Shown piece after piece: positions 24,811 through 32,306 of a stretch of DNA of 64,000 bases; position 1 is the stretch's first letter; every line of letters starts with the position of its first letter. The position numbers were made by a program, and so were the translations under genes. The notes beneath the pieces were generated by a model. The model made no database searches, was not told where the DNA came from, and was given only the letters and a program-made list of their open reading frames with translations. Source of the stretch: Casp-actino8 sp964563545 (GTDB lineage Bacteria > Actinomycetota > Acidimicrobiia > Acidimicrobiales > Ilumatobacteraceae); assembly GCA_964563545.1 (NCBI GenBank), contig CAZLXB010000010.1:1-64000 (forward strand), read 5' to 3'.

Positions 24811-26190
24811 CTACGCCGTGAGTTGGGCGACGAAGTCGGCGAACACCTCGGCGTAGACGAGTGCGTCGGCTTCGGTGTGCATGATCGAGATCAGCCACTG
24901 CTCGTCGAGACCGGGGGGCAAAAGGATGCCGCGGTTGATGCCGTGGATCCACTGCGCGAAGGCGAGGTCGAAATCCGTCTCCTTGTAGTCGCGGTAGTTG
25001 CGGATCGGCTCGGCCGCCCAGGTGACGCAACCCTTGGCGCCGAACTGGATCGAGTGCGCAGGAAGTCCGGCGTCGTCGATGATCTCGTTGCACGCGTCGA
25101 CGAGTTTGGTGTTGCGCATGATCGTGGCGTTGGTGGCCTCGGGCGTGCAGACCTCGGTGAGGACCGCGCGCGCTGCGGCCATGCACAGCGGGTTGCCGTT
25201 GTAGGTACCGAGATGAATCACCCGACCACTCGTGATCTGGTCCATGTACTCGCGCTTGCCGCCGAACGCGCCGAGCGGCAGACCGCCACCGATCGACTTG
25301 GCCAGGGCCACCAGATCGGGAGTTACGCCGAGAACACCGGTCGCCCCACCCCAACCAGCCGTGATACCAGTCTTGACCTCGTCGAAGATGAGGAGAGTGC
25401 CGTAGCGCTCGGTGATCTCGCGGACGGCCTGCAGATACCCGGGCTGCGGGAGGCAGATGCCGATGTTCTCCATCACGGGTTCGACGATGAAACACGCGAC
25501 ATCGCGGTTCTTGAGCGCCCGTTCGAGAGCCTCAGGATCGTTGTAAGGCACGACGATCGTGTCGCCGAGCACGGCCTTGGTGACACCCGCGGTGGCCGGC
25601 ACCGGGATGGGTGCGTCGGCCGGACCGGCTTCGGAGATCTTGGGCTTCATGGAGATCATGACTTCGTCGTGATGACCGTGATAACCACCCTCGACCTTGA
25701 CGATCTTGTCGCGACCGGTGGCCCCACGCGCCACGCGGATGGCATCCATGGTCGCTTCAGTACCTGAGTTCGTGAAGCGCCACATGGGCAGGCCGTAACG
25801 CGCACCGAGTAGTTCGGCGACTTCGGCGTTGTTCTCGCTCGGCGTCACGAACAGCGTGCCGTGGTCGAGTTGGGTCTCGATCGCGGCGCGCACCGCAGGG
25901 TGCACATGACCACTGAACAGTGCTCCGAAGCCCATGTTGTAATCGACGTACTTGTTGCCGTCGACGTCCCACATGTAAGCCGCGTCGGCCGAGCGCACGA
26001 CCACAGGGTGCGGGTCGTAGGCCTGGAAACTCGACGGGACTCCGAGAGGCAGGACTTTGCGGGCCCGCTGATTCGCCTGCTGGGACCCTTTGGTTCGCTC
26101 CGCGTAGCGGGCAAGTTCGGCGGTGGTGATTCTCTTGGCCCGCTCCGCCAGATCGCGGGCACTGGTGACTGAAGATTCCGTGGCCGACAC
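24811..26190 (-). CDS. Class III aminotransferase, glutamate-1-semialdehyde 2,1-aminomutase-like
   Basis: A protein of 459 residues. PLP-enzyme motifs: RFTNSGTEATMDAIRVAR, EGGYHGHHDEV, LIFDEVKTGI (Asp for the pyridine N), LAKSIGGGLPLGAFGG (the PLP Lys) and GTYNGNPL. It resembles HemL (5-aminolevulinate synthesis) but has a longer N-terminus and differs in the active-site entry, so it may be a distinct omega-aminotransferase. I use the GTG at 26190 because AAGGAG lies 8 nt upstream; the GTG at 26199 would touch that site. Confidence 0.85.
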   Translation of the reverse strand: MSATESSVTSARDLAERAKRITTAELARYAERTKGSQQANQRARKVLPLGVPSSFQAYDPHPVVVRSADAAYMWDVDGNKYVDYNMGFGALFSGHVHPAVRAAIETQLDHGTLFVTPSENNAEVAELLGARYGLPMWRFTNSGTEATMDAIRVARGATGRDKIVKVEGGYHGHHDEVMISMKPKISEAGPADAPIPVPATAGVTKAVLGDTIVVPYNDPEALERALKNRDVACFIVEPVMENIGICLPQPGYLQAVREITERYGTLLIFDEVKTGITAGWGGATGVLGVTPDLVALAKSIGGGLPLGAFGGKREYMDQITSGRVIHLGTYNGNPLCMAAARAVLTEVCTPEATNATIMRNTKLVDACNEIIDDAGLPAHSIQFGAKGCVTWAAEPIRNYRDYKETDFDLAFAQWIHGINRGILLPPGLDEQWLISIMHTEADALVYAEVFADFVAQLTA

Positions 26191-26321
26191 GGGTATCACT
26201 CCTTCGAGATGATTCGAGGCTACCAGAGGCCCCTTCCGCCTGTCACCAGCCTCTTTGTCATGCTTTTCCGGTTGGCATCGGTGCGAATCACCCTGCGTGC
26301 TGGCAGAATCGTGGAGTCCAT

Positions 26322-26399
26322 GGTGGACGTAGCTCAGTCGGTTAGAGCGTCAGGTTGTGGCCCTGAAGGCCGGGGGTTCGATTCCCCTCGTTCACCCCA
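26322..26399 (+). tRNA. tRNA-His (anticodon GTG)
   Basis: The cloverleaf is complete: an extra 5' G (26322) opposite the C discriminator, as required for tRNA-His, acceptor GTGGACG/CGTTCAC, anticodon loop TTGTGGC, T-loop GGTTCGATTCC. The 3' CCA is encoded (26397-26399). Confidence 0.96.
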
Positions 26400-26445
26400 A
26401 AGTTCGACGTGATCGGTTCCGGCGTCGTCGCTGTCGCCGCAATGC

Positions 26446-26475
26446 TTGGGCGTCATCGAACGCTGCGCCTACACT
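26446..26475 (+). promoter_or_regulatory. tRNA-Lys promoter (TTGGGC-N18-TACACT)
   Basis: The -35 TTGGGC is at 26446-26451 and the -10 TACACT at 26470-26475. Transcription should begin near 26482, nine bases before the tRNA. Confidence 0.65.
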
Positions 26476-26490
26476 TCGCCTTTGCGTTTT

Positions 26491-26565
26491 GCACCTCTAG
26501 CTCAACGGCAGAGCAGTGGACTCTTAATCCATTGGTTCAGGGTTCGAATCCCTGGGGGTGCACCA
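26491..26565 (+). tRNA. tRNA-Lys (anticodon CTT)
   Basis: The cloverleaf reads: acceptor GCACCTC/GGGGTGC, D-arm AGCTCAACGGCAGAGC, anticodon loop CTCTTAA, T-loop GGTTCGAATCC, discriminator A and encoded CCA (26563-26565). The convergent psuG stop is one base away. Confidence 0.96.
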
Positions 26566-26566
26566 G

Positions 26567-27469
26567 TCAGCCGCGGTCGATCCGACTGATCTCGACCGCC
26601 ACCTCGGCCGCCACGGCCGCATTATTCTCGGCCAGCGCGAGGTTGGCCGGCACGCTTCGGCCCGCGGTGGCCTCACCGATTCGAGCGAGGACGAATGGTG
26701 TCACTCCCGGTCCGGTGATCCCCCTCGCCGAACAATGGCGCAACGCTTCGTCCACCACCCGATCGAGCATCTGCTGATCGAGTTGTTCGGCCTCCGGAAT
26801 CGGCACCGTGAGGAGCGTGCCGCCGCGTGATCGGGCGCGGTGGGCCGACGCGACGTCGGCCGCCGAGTCCATCCGATGTGCGACCCGAAGACCCGACGAA
26901 CGGGTGTAAAAGGCCGGGAACCAGTCGTGGCGCCAACCAAGAACCGGAACGCCGATCATCTCGAGATGTTCAAGAGTGCGGGGCAGGTCGAGAAAGGCTT
27001 TGGCGCCGGCGCAGACCGTCACCACGTCGTACCGGGCGATTGCTTCGAGGTCGGCCGAGACGTCGCCGGTGACCTCCGATCCGCGATGCACTCCGCCGAT
27101 CCCGCCGGTCGCGAACACTGCGATACCGGCCGCCGACGCGATGGCGAGCGATGCCGACACCGTGGTGGCACCGAAGTCCCACCGTCGGGCCGCCGCCACA
27201 CCGAGGTCGCGCTCGGCCGCCTTGTGCGCCGCACCGAGGATGCGTTCGTGTTCGTGTGGTTCGAGGCCGGCCCGCACCGTGCCGTCGAGAACTGCTGTGA
27301 TCGCCGGAACAGCACCGGCATCGACGATCACCCTCCGGCAACGTTCGAGAGCCTCGGCGTTGGCCGGTGAGGGCAGACCCAAGTGGGAAAAGATGGTCGA
27401 TTCGAGAGCGACCACCGGACGCTTCGCCGCGACCGCATCTCGCACCTCGTCCGACAACACGACCTTCAT
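26567..27469 (-). CDS. psuG: Pseudouridine-5'-phosphate glycosidase
   Basis: A protein of 300 residues that splits pseudouridine 5'-phosphate into uracil and ribose 5-phosphate. Conserved segments: VVALESTIFSHLGLP near the N-terminus, VPAITAVLDG, ATTVSASLAIA, VFATGGIGGVHRG, VCAGAKAFLDL and ALAENNAAVAAE. Length is typical (about 300). No psuK kinase is adjacent. The start is coupled to the RNA methyltransferase stop through GTGATG: the GTG at 27472 and ATG at 27469 are both in frame, and I take the ATG. The 3' end abuts tRNA-Lys. Confidence 0.95.
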   Translation of the reverse strand: MKVVLSDEVRDAVAAKRPVVALESTIFSHLGLPSPANAEALERCRRVIVDAGAVPAITAVLDGTVRAGLEPHEHERILGAAHKAAERDLGVAAARRWDFGATTVSASLAIASAAGIAVFATGGIGGVHRGSEVTGDVSADLEAIARYDVVTVCAGAKAFLDLPRTLEHLEMIGVPVLGWRHDWFPAFYTRSSGLRVAHRMDSAADVASAHRARSRGGTLLTVPIPEAEQLDQQMLDRVVDEALRHCSARGITGPGVTPFVLARIGEATAGRSVPANLALAENNAAVAAEVAVEISRIDRG

Positions 27470-28680
27470 CACGACGACAGCCTTTCATCCCGAACGAACC
27501 GGCTGACGACTTCCACGTGATGCGTGTGGGGGAACAGATCGAGAACCTCGGAATACTCGAAGCGATATCCGGCGCGCGCGAACAGGCCCACATCACGACC
27601 GAGCGATGCCGGATCGCACGACACGAGCACCACGACCGGCGCGGTGGTGGCGGCCACTACCGACACCGCGGCGGCACCGAGCCCGCTTCGCGCCGGATCG
27701 GCGATCACCACCGAGGCCCGGACCGGCCGCCAACGCGCGACCTCCGACCTCACGATCTCGGCCGGACGCCCCTTCAGGTTCACCTTGGCATCGGCCACCG
27801 CCGACTTGTTCGACTCGACGACGATCACCCGGTGATCGCGCGGCACGACGGTGGCGGCGAACAATCCCACACCGCCGTAGAGATCGATCACCGGATCCGA
27901 CGTCCACGTCGTCGGATCACCGGCAGCCCGGCGAACCGCACGCACCAACGCATGCGCTCCGGTCGGCGAAGCTTGGAAGAATGAGGCCGCCGACACTTGC
28001 AGGCGAACCCCCTCGATCTCCTCGTGCACGACTCCGGTCGGGCCGATCTCGGCCGACACCGGCACCGCGCCCAACGGCACGTCGGTGGGCTCCCACCAAA
28101 GGGATTGCTCACCGGAGGCGACCGCCACGCGCAGACTGACTTCCTCGACGCCGGCCCCGGGCACCGGTGCCACCGAGCGCCGTAGCGCACGCAATGCGGG
28201 ATCGGCGACGAGACACTCGTCGACCGGCACCACTCCGTGACTGCGATGGGCGCGGAATCCGAGCGCCCCGTCTTGATCGACCGCCCAGCGCATCGTGGTC
28301 CGACACGAGTCGACCGGAAGTTCCTCCGGGGAGTCGACCACGACCGGATCGGTCAACTTGCCGAGGCGCACCAACGACTCGAGGACGATGTCGTGCTTGA
28401 TGCGTCGTTGAAGATCGATCGTCGCGTGCTGCAGATCGCAACCTCCACAACCCGACGCGACGTACGGGCAGGGCGGCTCGACTCGTCGCTCATTGGCCTC
28501 GACGATCCGGACGATCTCGGCGCGCGCGTAGTCCTTCGATTGCTTCACGACCCGGATGGCCACGAGCTCCCCCGGCAAGGCCCGTTCGACGAACACCACG
28601 CGACCATCGGGCAGACGGGCCAGACCATCACCCTCGGCCACCACCTTGTCGATGCGTACGGTGATTTCGTCGACGGTCAT
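27469..28680 (-). CDS. RNA (uracil-5-)-methyltransferase, RlmD/TrmA family
   Basis: A protein of 403 residues with an N-terminal TRAM domain (about 1-60), a 4Fe-4S site (CPYVASGCGGCDLQH, about 71-85) and a SAM-dependent methyltransferase domain (DLYGGVGLF, ADPARSGLG, LVSCDPASLGRD with the catalytic Cys). It makes 5-methyluridine in rRNA or tRNA; the target cannot be assigned. TAGCCT (28690-28695) lies 9 nt before the ATG. It is coupled to psuG and divergent from rpe across 41 bp. Confidence 0.92.
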   Translation of the reverse strand: MTVDEITVRIDKVVAEGDGLARLPDGRVVFVERALPGELVAIRVVKQSKDYARAEIVRIVEANERRVEPPCPYVASGCGGCDLQHATIDLQRRIKHDIVLESLVRLGKLTDPVVVDSPEELPVDSCRTTMRWAVDQDGALGFRAHRSHGVVPVDECLVADPALRALRRSVAPVPGAGVEEVSLRVAVASGEQSLWWEPTDVPLGAVPVSAEIGPTGVVHEEIEGVRLQVSAASFFQASPTGAHALVRAVRRAAGDPTTWTSDPVIDLYGGVGLFAATVVPRDHRVIVVESNKSAVADAKVNLKGRPAEIVRSEVARWRPVRASVVIADPARSGLGAAAVSVVAATTAPVVVLVSCDPASLGRDVGLFARAGYRFEYSEVLDLFPHTHHVEVVSRFVRDERLSS

Positions 28681-28709
28681 CTCGTTCCGAGGCTAGAGGT
28701 TCACTGGGC

Positions 28710-28715
28710 TAGCGT
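28710..28715 (+). promoter_or_regulatory. -10 hexamer TAGCGT, leaderless rpe
   Basis: The hexamer lies exactly 6 nt before the GTG at 28722. Confidence 0.55.
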
Positions 28716-28721
28716 TCGGGT

Positions 28722-29411
28722 GTGGCCCTGCCGATCCAGATCGTTCCTTCGGTCCTGCCGTGCGACTTCGCCCGTCTCGGTGAGGAGATCGAAGCGCTCG
28801 ACCAGGCCGGTGTCGATCACTTCCAGTGGGACGTCATGGACGGGCAGTTCGTGCCGAATCTCACCTTTGGACCCGACGTGATCGCCGCCGCTCGGCGACA
28901 CACCAAGAAGCCTTTCGAGGCTCACCTCATGGTGCTCACACCTGATGTTCTCGCCCACCGATACGTGGAAGCCGGATGCAGTCGACTCATCGTCCATGTG
29001 GAGGCCTGCCCCCATCTGCACCGCACGCTCGGCAACATCGCGTCACTCGGAGCGGCTCCCGCGGTGGCGCTCAACCCGCACACACCGGTGAGCGCGATCG
29101 AGCACGTTCTCGACCTCGTCGACATGGTTCTCGTGATGACGGTCAACCCGGGTTTCGGCGGCCAGTCGTACATCGCCACCATGGAGCCCAAGATCCGCGA
29201 ATTGCGCGACCTGATCGGGCGACGCGGTCTCGCCGACCGCGTGAACATCGAAGTCGACGGCGGCATCGGACCCAACACGATCGCCGGCGCGGCATCGGCC
29301 GGTGCCAACGTCCTGATCGCCGGCACGGGTCTTTTCAAGTACTCCGAAGGACTCGAATTCGCGGTTCGCGACCTGCGCGCTAAGGCCGAGGCCGCGCGCG
29401 CCGCCGACTGA
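28722..29411 (+). CDS. rpe: Ribulose-phosphate 3-epimerase
   Basis: A protein of 229 residues interconverting ribulose 5-phosphate and xylulose 5-phosphate in the pentose phosphate pathway. Motifs: PSVLPCDFARLGEEI, FQWDVMDGQFVPNLTFG (metal and catalytic Asp), FEAHLMV, VLVMTVNPGFGGQSYI and NIEVDGGIGPNTI. It starts with GTG and is probably leaderless. The 3' end overlaps the convergent gene by 32 nt. Confidence 0.97.
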   Translation: MALPIQIVPSVLPCDFARLGEEIEALDQAGVDHFQWDVMDGQFVPNLTFGPDVIAAARRHTKKPFEAHLMVLTPDVLAHRYVEAGCSRLIVHVEACPHLHRTLGNIASLGAAPAVALNPHTPVSAIEHVLDLVDMVLVMTVNPGFGGQSYIATMEPKIRELRDLIGRRGLADRVNIEVDGGIGPNTIAGAASAGANVLIAGTGLFKYSEGLEFAVRDLRAKAEAARAAD

Positions 29412-30039
29412 CGGCGTCAGGTCCGGGCGCCGATCCGATCTGGGCGGCCACGGCACGGATGAAGTTGGCCACGAGGGCCAGTACGACGAGTCCGCCGAAT
29501 ACCCATACGAACGGTAAGAGGACGGCCCGCAGCAACCCACCGCGGTCGTCTCCGAGTGGCGCGAGGACTCCACTTTCGAGGCTCCGCCCGTCGGTGGTGA
29601 GGGTCCTGACCGCGTCCTCCAATTCGGGACAATCGACGTTCTGTTCTCCGATGCCGATCACCTGATTGCCACCGAAGAGCGGTTCGGGATCGCGGACCTT
29701 CGACACCAGTCGACCGCTCGTCTGATCGACTCCCGCGGCCACGATGTAGGACTCGCCGAATTCGAGAAACCGGACGTCCTCGCCGTAGTCGACGTCGATC
29801 AAACCACCGACCGAGAAGCCGTCGACGGATCCGCCACGTATCTGACGGACCTCGAAGCGGGCCGTGCGACTGTCGGATCCGACCACAGCTCCCACGAAGG
29901 TCGCCCGCACCGGCAAGGGGATTTCACAACTCGCCGGAATGGTCGAATTGGGGATCGTCGGCGCGGTGCTCGCCCCGGCGACCCCGCCGATCGATGCCAC
30001 GAAAAACGCCACGAGGAGCGGCATCGCGATCCGGCGCAT
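29380..30039 (-). CDS. Exported protein with C-terminal membrane anchor, unknown function
   Basis: A protein of 219 residues. It has a cleavable-looking signal peptide (hydrophobic 5-20, then GASTAPTI) and a single membrane segment near residues 172-195, followed by a short Arg-rich cytoplasmic tail. The ectodomain has two Cys (CEIPLPV, VDCPELE) that may form a disulfide and several beta strands, a bit like an OB/TIMP-type fold (VRATFVGAVVG...ARFEVRQIR), but I cannot name a family. TAGGTT (30046-30051) lies 6 nt before the ATG. It overlaps the end of rpe by 32 nt. Confidence 0.75.
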   Translation of the reverse strand: MRRIAMPLLVAFFVASIGGVAGASTAPTIPNSTIPASCEIPLPVRATFVGAVVGSDSRTARFEVRQIRGGSVDGFSVGGLIDVDYGEDVRFLEFGESYIVAAGVDQTSGRLVSKVRDPEPLFGGNQVIGIGEQNVDCPELEDAVRTLTTDGRSLESGVLAPLGDDRGGLLRAVLLPFVWVFGGLVVLALVANFIRAVAAQIGSAPGPDAVSRRRARPRP

Positions 30040-30045
30040 GCCCCC

Positions 30046-30051
30046 AACCTA
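30046..30051 (-). promoter_or_regulatory. -10 hexamer TAGGTT, leaderless exported-protein gene
   Basis: The hexamer lies exactly 6 nt before the ATG at 30039. Confidence 0.5.
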
Positions 30052-30075
30052 GTGACGGGATGGAGTGCGACGAGG

Positions 30076-30891
30076 TCAACGACCCTTGAAGACCGGCGGG
30101 CGCTTCTCGACCCAGGCCGCGATGGCCTCGGGTGTGTCCTTCGTACTGAAGTTCACCGACTGCGCCACACCTTCGTCGTCGAGGGCTTCTTCGAATGTCA
30201 CGTTCATCGCATTGTTGAGCAGTCGCTTCGACTGGGCGAGTGCGATCGGCGGCAGGGCGATGAGACGAGCCGCCCAGTCGGCCACGAACGAGTCGAGTTC
30301 GGCTTCGGGCACGACGCGGTTCACGAGTCCCATGCGATCGGCCTCGTGCGCGTCGATGAGATCGGCGAAGAACGCGAGTTCCTTCGCCCGATGCAGACCG
30401 ACCCGGCGCGGCAGGATCCAGGATCCGCCACCGTCGAGCGACATTCCGCGCTTCGAGAAGATCTCGGCGAAGCGAGCGGTCTCCCCCGCGACCACGAGGT
30501 CGCAACCGAGGGCCATGTTGCATCCCACACCGACAGCCACACCGCGAACCTTGGCGATCGTCGGCTGCGGGAGCCGCGACAGAGCCATGATGACCGAGGT
30601 GACTTCACGCATCGAGTAGTACGAATGCGAGTGGCTGCGACCCGCGTTGTCGCCCATGGCCACGAGATCGGCTCCCGAGCAGAATTCGCCTCCGGCTCCG
30701 GTGAGGACCACGACCCGGTCGGACGCGCGGTTGTAGATATCGGTGAAGACCTCATGGAGCTCGATCCACATTCGACCGTTCACGGCGTTCTTACGTTCCG
30801 GCCGGTTGAAGGTCACGGTGACCACGCCCCCGCTCCGCTCGACGAGGATCGTCTCGTACTTCTTGTCGCTGGAATCGGTCTCGGTGCTCAC
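30076..30891 (-). CDS. Enoyl-CoA hydratase/isomerase family protein
   Basis: A protein of 271 residues of the crotonase fold. FNRPERKNAVN, GAGGEFCSGADL and GVAVGVGCNMALGCDLVVA form the CoA and oxyanion-hole motifs; FAEIFSKRGMSLDGGGSWILPR is the usual active-site region, with D in place of one hydratase Glu. Likely a beta-oxidation hydratase or isomerase. I chose the GTG at 30891 because TATCGT (30899-30904) lies 7 nt upstream; ATGs at 30915 and 30924 would extend into the divergent gene. Confidence 0.9.
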   Translation of the reverse strand: MSTETDSSDKKYETILVERSGGVVTVTFNRPERKNAVNGRMWIELHEVFTDIYNRASDRVVVLTGAGGEFCSGADLVAMGDNAGRSHSHSYYSMREVTSVIMALSRLPQPTIAKVRGVAVGVGCNMALGCDLVVAGETARFAEIFSKRGMSLDGGGSWILPRRVGLHRAKELAFFADLIDAHEADRMGLVNRVVPEAELDSFVADWAARLIALPPIALAQSKRLLNNAMNVTFEEALDDEGVAQSVNFSTKDTPEAIAAWVEKRPPVFKGR

Positions 30892-30898
30892 CCGACCG

Positions 30899-30906
30899 AC
30901 GATAAT
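30899..30906. promoter_or_regulatory. Overlapping divergent -10 elements (TATCGT minus, GATAAT plus)
   Basis: The minus hexamer 30904-30899 serves the enoyl-CoA hydratase gene. The plus hexamer 30901-30906 lies 7 nt before the ATG at 30914 of a small membrane protein. Confidence 0.4.
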
Positions 30907-30913
30907 GACCGCC

Positions 30914-31024
30914 ATGGGATTCAACCCGTACCGGAAGTTTCGTGTCCGACGTGCCGACTACCTGTTCGTGGCCGCCGCCGTGCTGGCCGCGGCTGCGCTC
31001 GTGGCGTGGGGCTTCCTTGGCTGA
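30914..31024 (+). CDS. Small single-pass membrane protein (36 residues)
   Basis: The ATG at 30914 opens a 36-codon frame: a basic N-terminus (NPYRKFRVRRADY) and one hydrophobic helix of about 18 residues ending GFLG. The positive-inside rule puts the N-terminus in the cytoplasm. Its stop overlaps the start of the next gene by 8 nt. GATAAT lies 7 nt upstream. No known family; the coupling and composition make it a likely real gene. Confidence 0.6.
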   Translation: MGFNPYRKFRVRRADYLFVAAAVLAAAALVAWGFLG

Positions 31025-31238
31025 ACGTCGACGACCCGGCATCTGGGACGGTCTGTACGGGCCGGTCGAGATCCGTCGGGTCCAGCCCTACGAAGCGCGC
31101 AAGGTCTACGTGTGTCCGGGCTGCCACCGTGACATCCCGGTCGGACTCGGGCATGTGGTCGCGGTACCACGCGACGCTCCCGATCTACGCCGTCATTGGC
31201 ATCACGCGTGCTGGCGCAATCGCGCCAAACGTTCCTAG
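31017..31238 (+). CDS. Small zinc-binding protein of the actinobacterial ATP/GTP-binding-protein type
   Basis: A protein of 73 residues from a TTG that overlaps the previous stop. It contains VCPGCHRDIPVGLGHVVAVP and WHHACW, so a C-x2-C plus His/Cys metal site. Similar small proteins (CPGC..I..G..HVVAWP..HWH..CW) are widespread in Actinobacteria and are often labelled ATP/GTP-binding without proof. It overlaps the convergent yraN gene by 4 nt. Confidence 0.75.
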   Translation: MAERRRPGIWDGLYGPVEIRRVQPYEARKVYVCPGCHRDIPVGLGHVVAVPRDAPDLRRHWHHACWRNRAKRS

Positions 31239-31582
31239 AACGCCCCTTCGATCACCTCGACCTGATCGCCAACCACGCACACGACGTCGAAGCGAATACT
31301 CCGCCGACCCACGCGATGCTCGGCCAACCACATGGCGGCCAGACCACGAAGTCGTCGACGTTTGTCGGGGCCGACGGCCGCCGAAGGAGGACCGTAGAGG
31401 GTCGAGCGACGGGTCTTGACCTCGACGAAGACGATCACGTCGGATGTGGCGGCGATGACGTCGATTTCGCCGTGCCGACCGAGACGGCAATTACGCGCCA
31501 CGACCTCGTAACCCGCGGACTCGTACCAGCGGACGGCGAGATCTTCGCCGCGCCGAGCTTCGATCTGGTTCGGTGCGTTCAG
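31235..31582 (-). CDS. yraN: YraN family (UPF0102) endonuclease-like protein
   Basis: A protein of 115 residues. The family motifs are RRGEDLAVRWY, HGEIDVIA (Glu and Asp of a PD-(D/E)XK-like nuclease) and VFVEVKTRR (E-x-K). Its role is unknown, perhaps linked to DNA uptake or Holliday-junction processing. No ATG, GTG or TTG lies near the expected start. The CTG at 31582 overlaps the DUF2469 stop as CTGA and gives the normal length, so a CTG start is proposed. It ends the housekeeping block. Confidence 0.88.
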   Translation of the reverse strand: MNAPNQIEARRGEDLAVRWYESAGYEVVARNCRLGRHGEIDVIAATSDVIVFVEVKTRRSTLYGPPSAAVGPDKRRRLRGLAAMWLAEHRVGRRSIRFDVVCVVGDQVEVIEGAF

Positions 31583-31890
31583 GCGCGGTCGAGGTCGCTG
31601 ACTTCGTCGCGCGGGAGCTCCTCGACGTTGACGTCCTTGAAGCTCAGGATCTTCACTTTCGGAACGAACCGGCTCTTGCGGTACATGTCCCATACCCACG
31701 CGTCGATCAACTCCACTTGGATGAGTGGCCGAGTCGAATCACCACTCACCGTGACATCGACCTTGTTGGCCAGGTAGAAGCGACGCTCGGTCTCGACGGC
31801 GTAGCGGAACATCGCCGCGACGTCTTGATACTCCTGCGCCAACTGGAGCTCGCGCTCGGCCTCGAAATCCTCGAGGTCGTCAGTGCCCAA
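31579..31890 (-). CDS. DUF2469 family protein
   Basis: A protein of 103 residues, typical of Actinobacteria: EDFEAERELQLAQEYQDV, FRYAVETERRFYLAN, VELIDAWVWDMYR and KILSFKDVNVEEL are all hallmark segments. The function is unknown. It normally lies between rnhB and yraN; here rnhB is missing. It starts with TTG at 31890, 24 nt after the rplS stop, and is coupled to yraN. Confidence 0.93.
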   Translation of the reverse strand: MGTDDLEDFEAERELQLAQEYQDVAAMFRYAVETERRFYLANKVDVTVSGDSTRPLIQVELIDAWVWDMYRKSRFVPKVKILSFKDVNVEELPRDEVSDLDRA

Positions 31891-31914
31891 TGAAGAGGTC
31901 CTCGACGGGGACGA

Positions 31915-32262
31915 TCAGAAGTCGCGCTTCTCGCGGACCTTGGCCGCCTTGCCGGTCCGGTCGCGCAGGTAATAGAGCTTGGCGCGACGAACGTCGCCCT
32001 TCTTGACGACTTCGACCTTGGCGACGCTCGGGCTATGCACCGGGAAGGTGCGCTCCACGCCGACTCCGTAGCTCACCTTGCGCACGGTGTAGGTCTCCTG
32101 AACGCCGGACCCCTGACGGGCGATCACGTTGCCCTGGAACACCTGGACGCGCTCCTTGCCGCTCTCGACGACGCGGACATGGACCTTCAACTCGTCGCCG
32201 GGACCGAACTCGGGGATGTCGGAGCGGAGATTCTGCTGGTCAACGATGTCGGTGGTCTTCAT
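31915..32262 (-). CDS. rplS: 50S ribosomal protein L19
   Basis: A protein of 115 residues. Typical segments: DELKVHVRVVESGKERVQVFQG, GVGVERTFPVHSP and RRAKLYYLRDRTGKAAK. The ATG at 32262 has GAGGA 8-9 nt upstream. It is last of the rpsP-khpA-rimM-trmD-rplS unit. Confidence 0.98.
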   Translation of the reverse strand: MKTTDIVDQQNLRSDIPEFGPGDELKVHVRVVESGKERVQVFQGNVIARQGSGVQETYTVRKVSYGVGVERTFPVHSPSVAKVEVVKKGDVRRAKLYYLRDRTGKAAKVREKRDF

Positions 32263-32306
32263 GGTGTCGTCCTCGATCGATGGAACCGGCGGGTTCCGGG
32301 AACCGT

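Noticed and set aside
22879..26565. Genomic island bounded by tRNA genes
   Set aside because: The genes between are recA, DUF983 and an aminotransferase with normal composition; no mobility gene or repeat is present.
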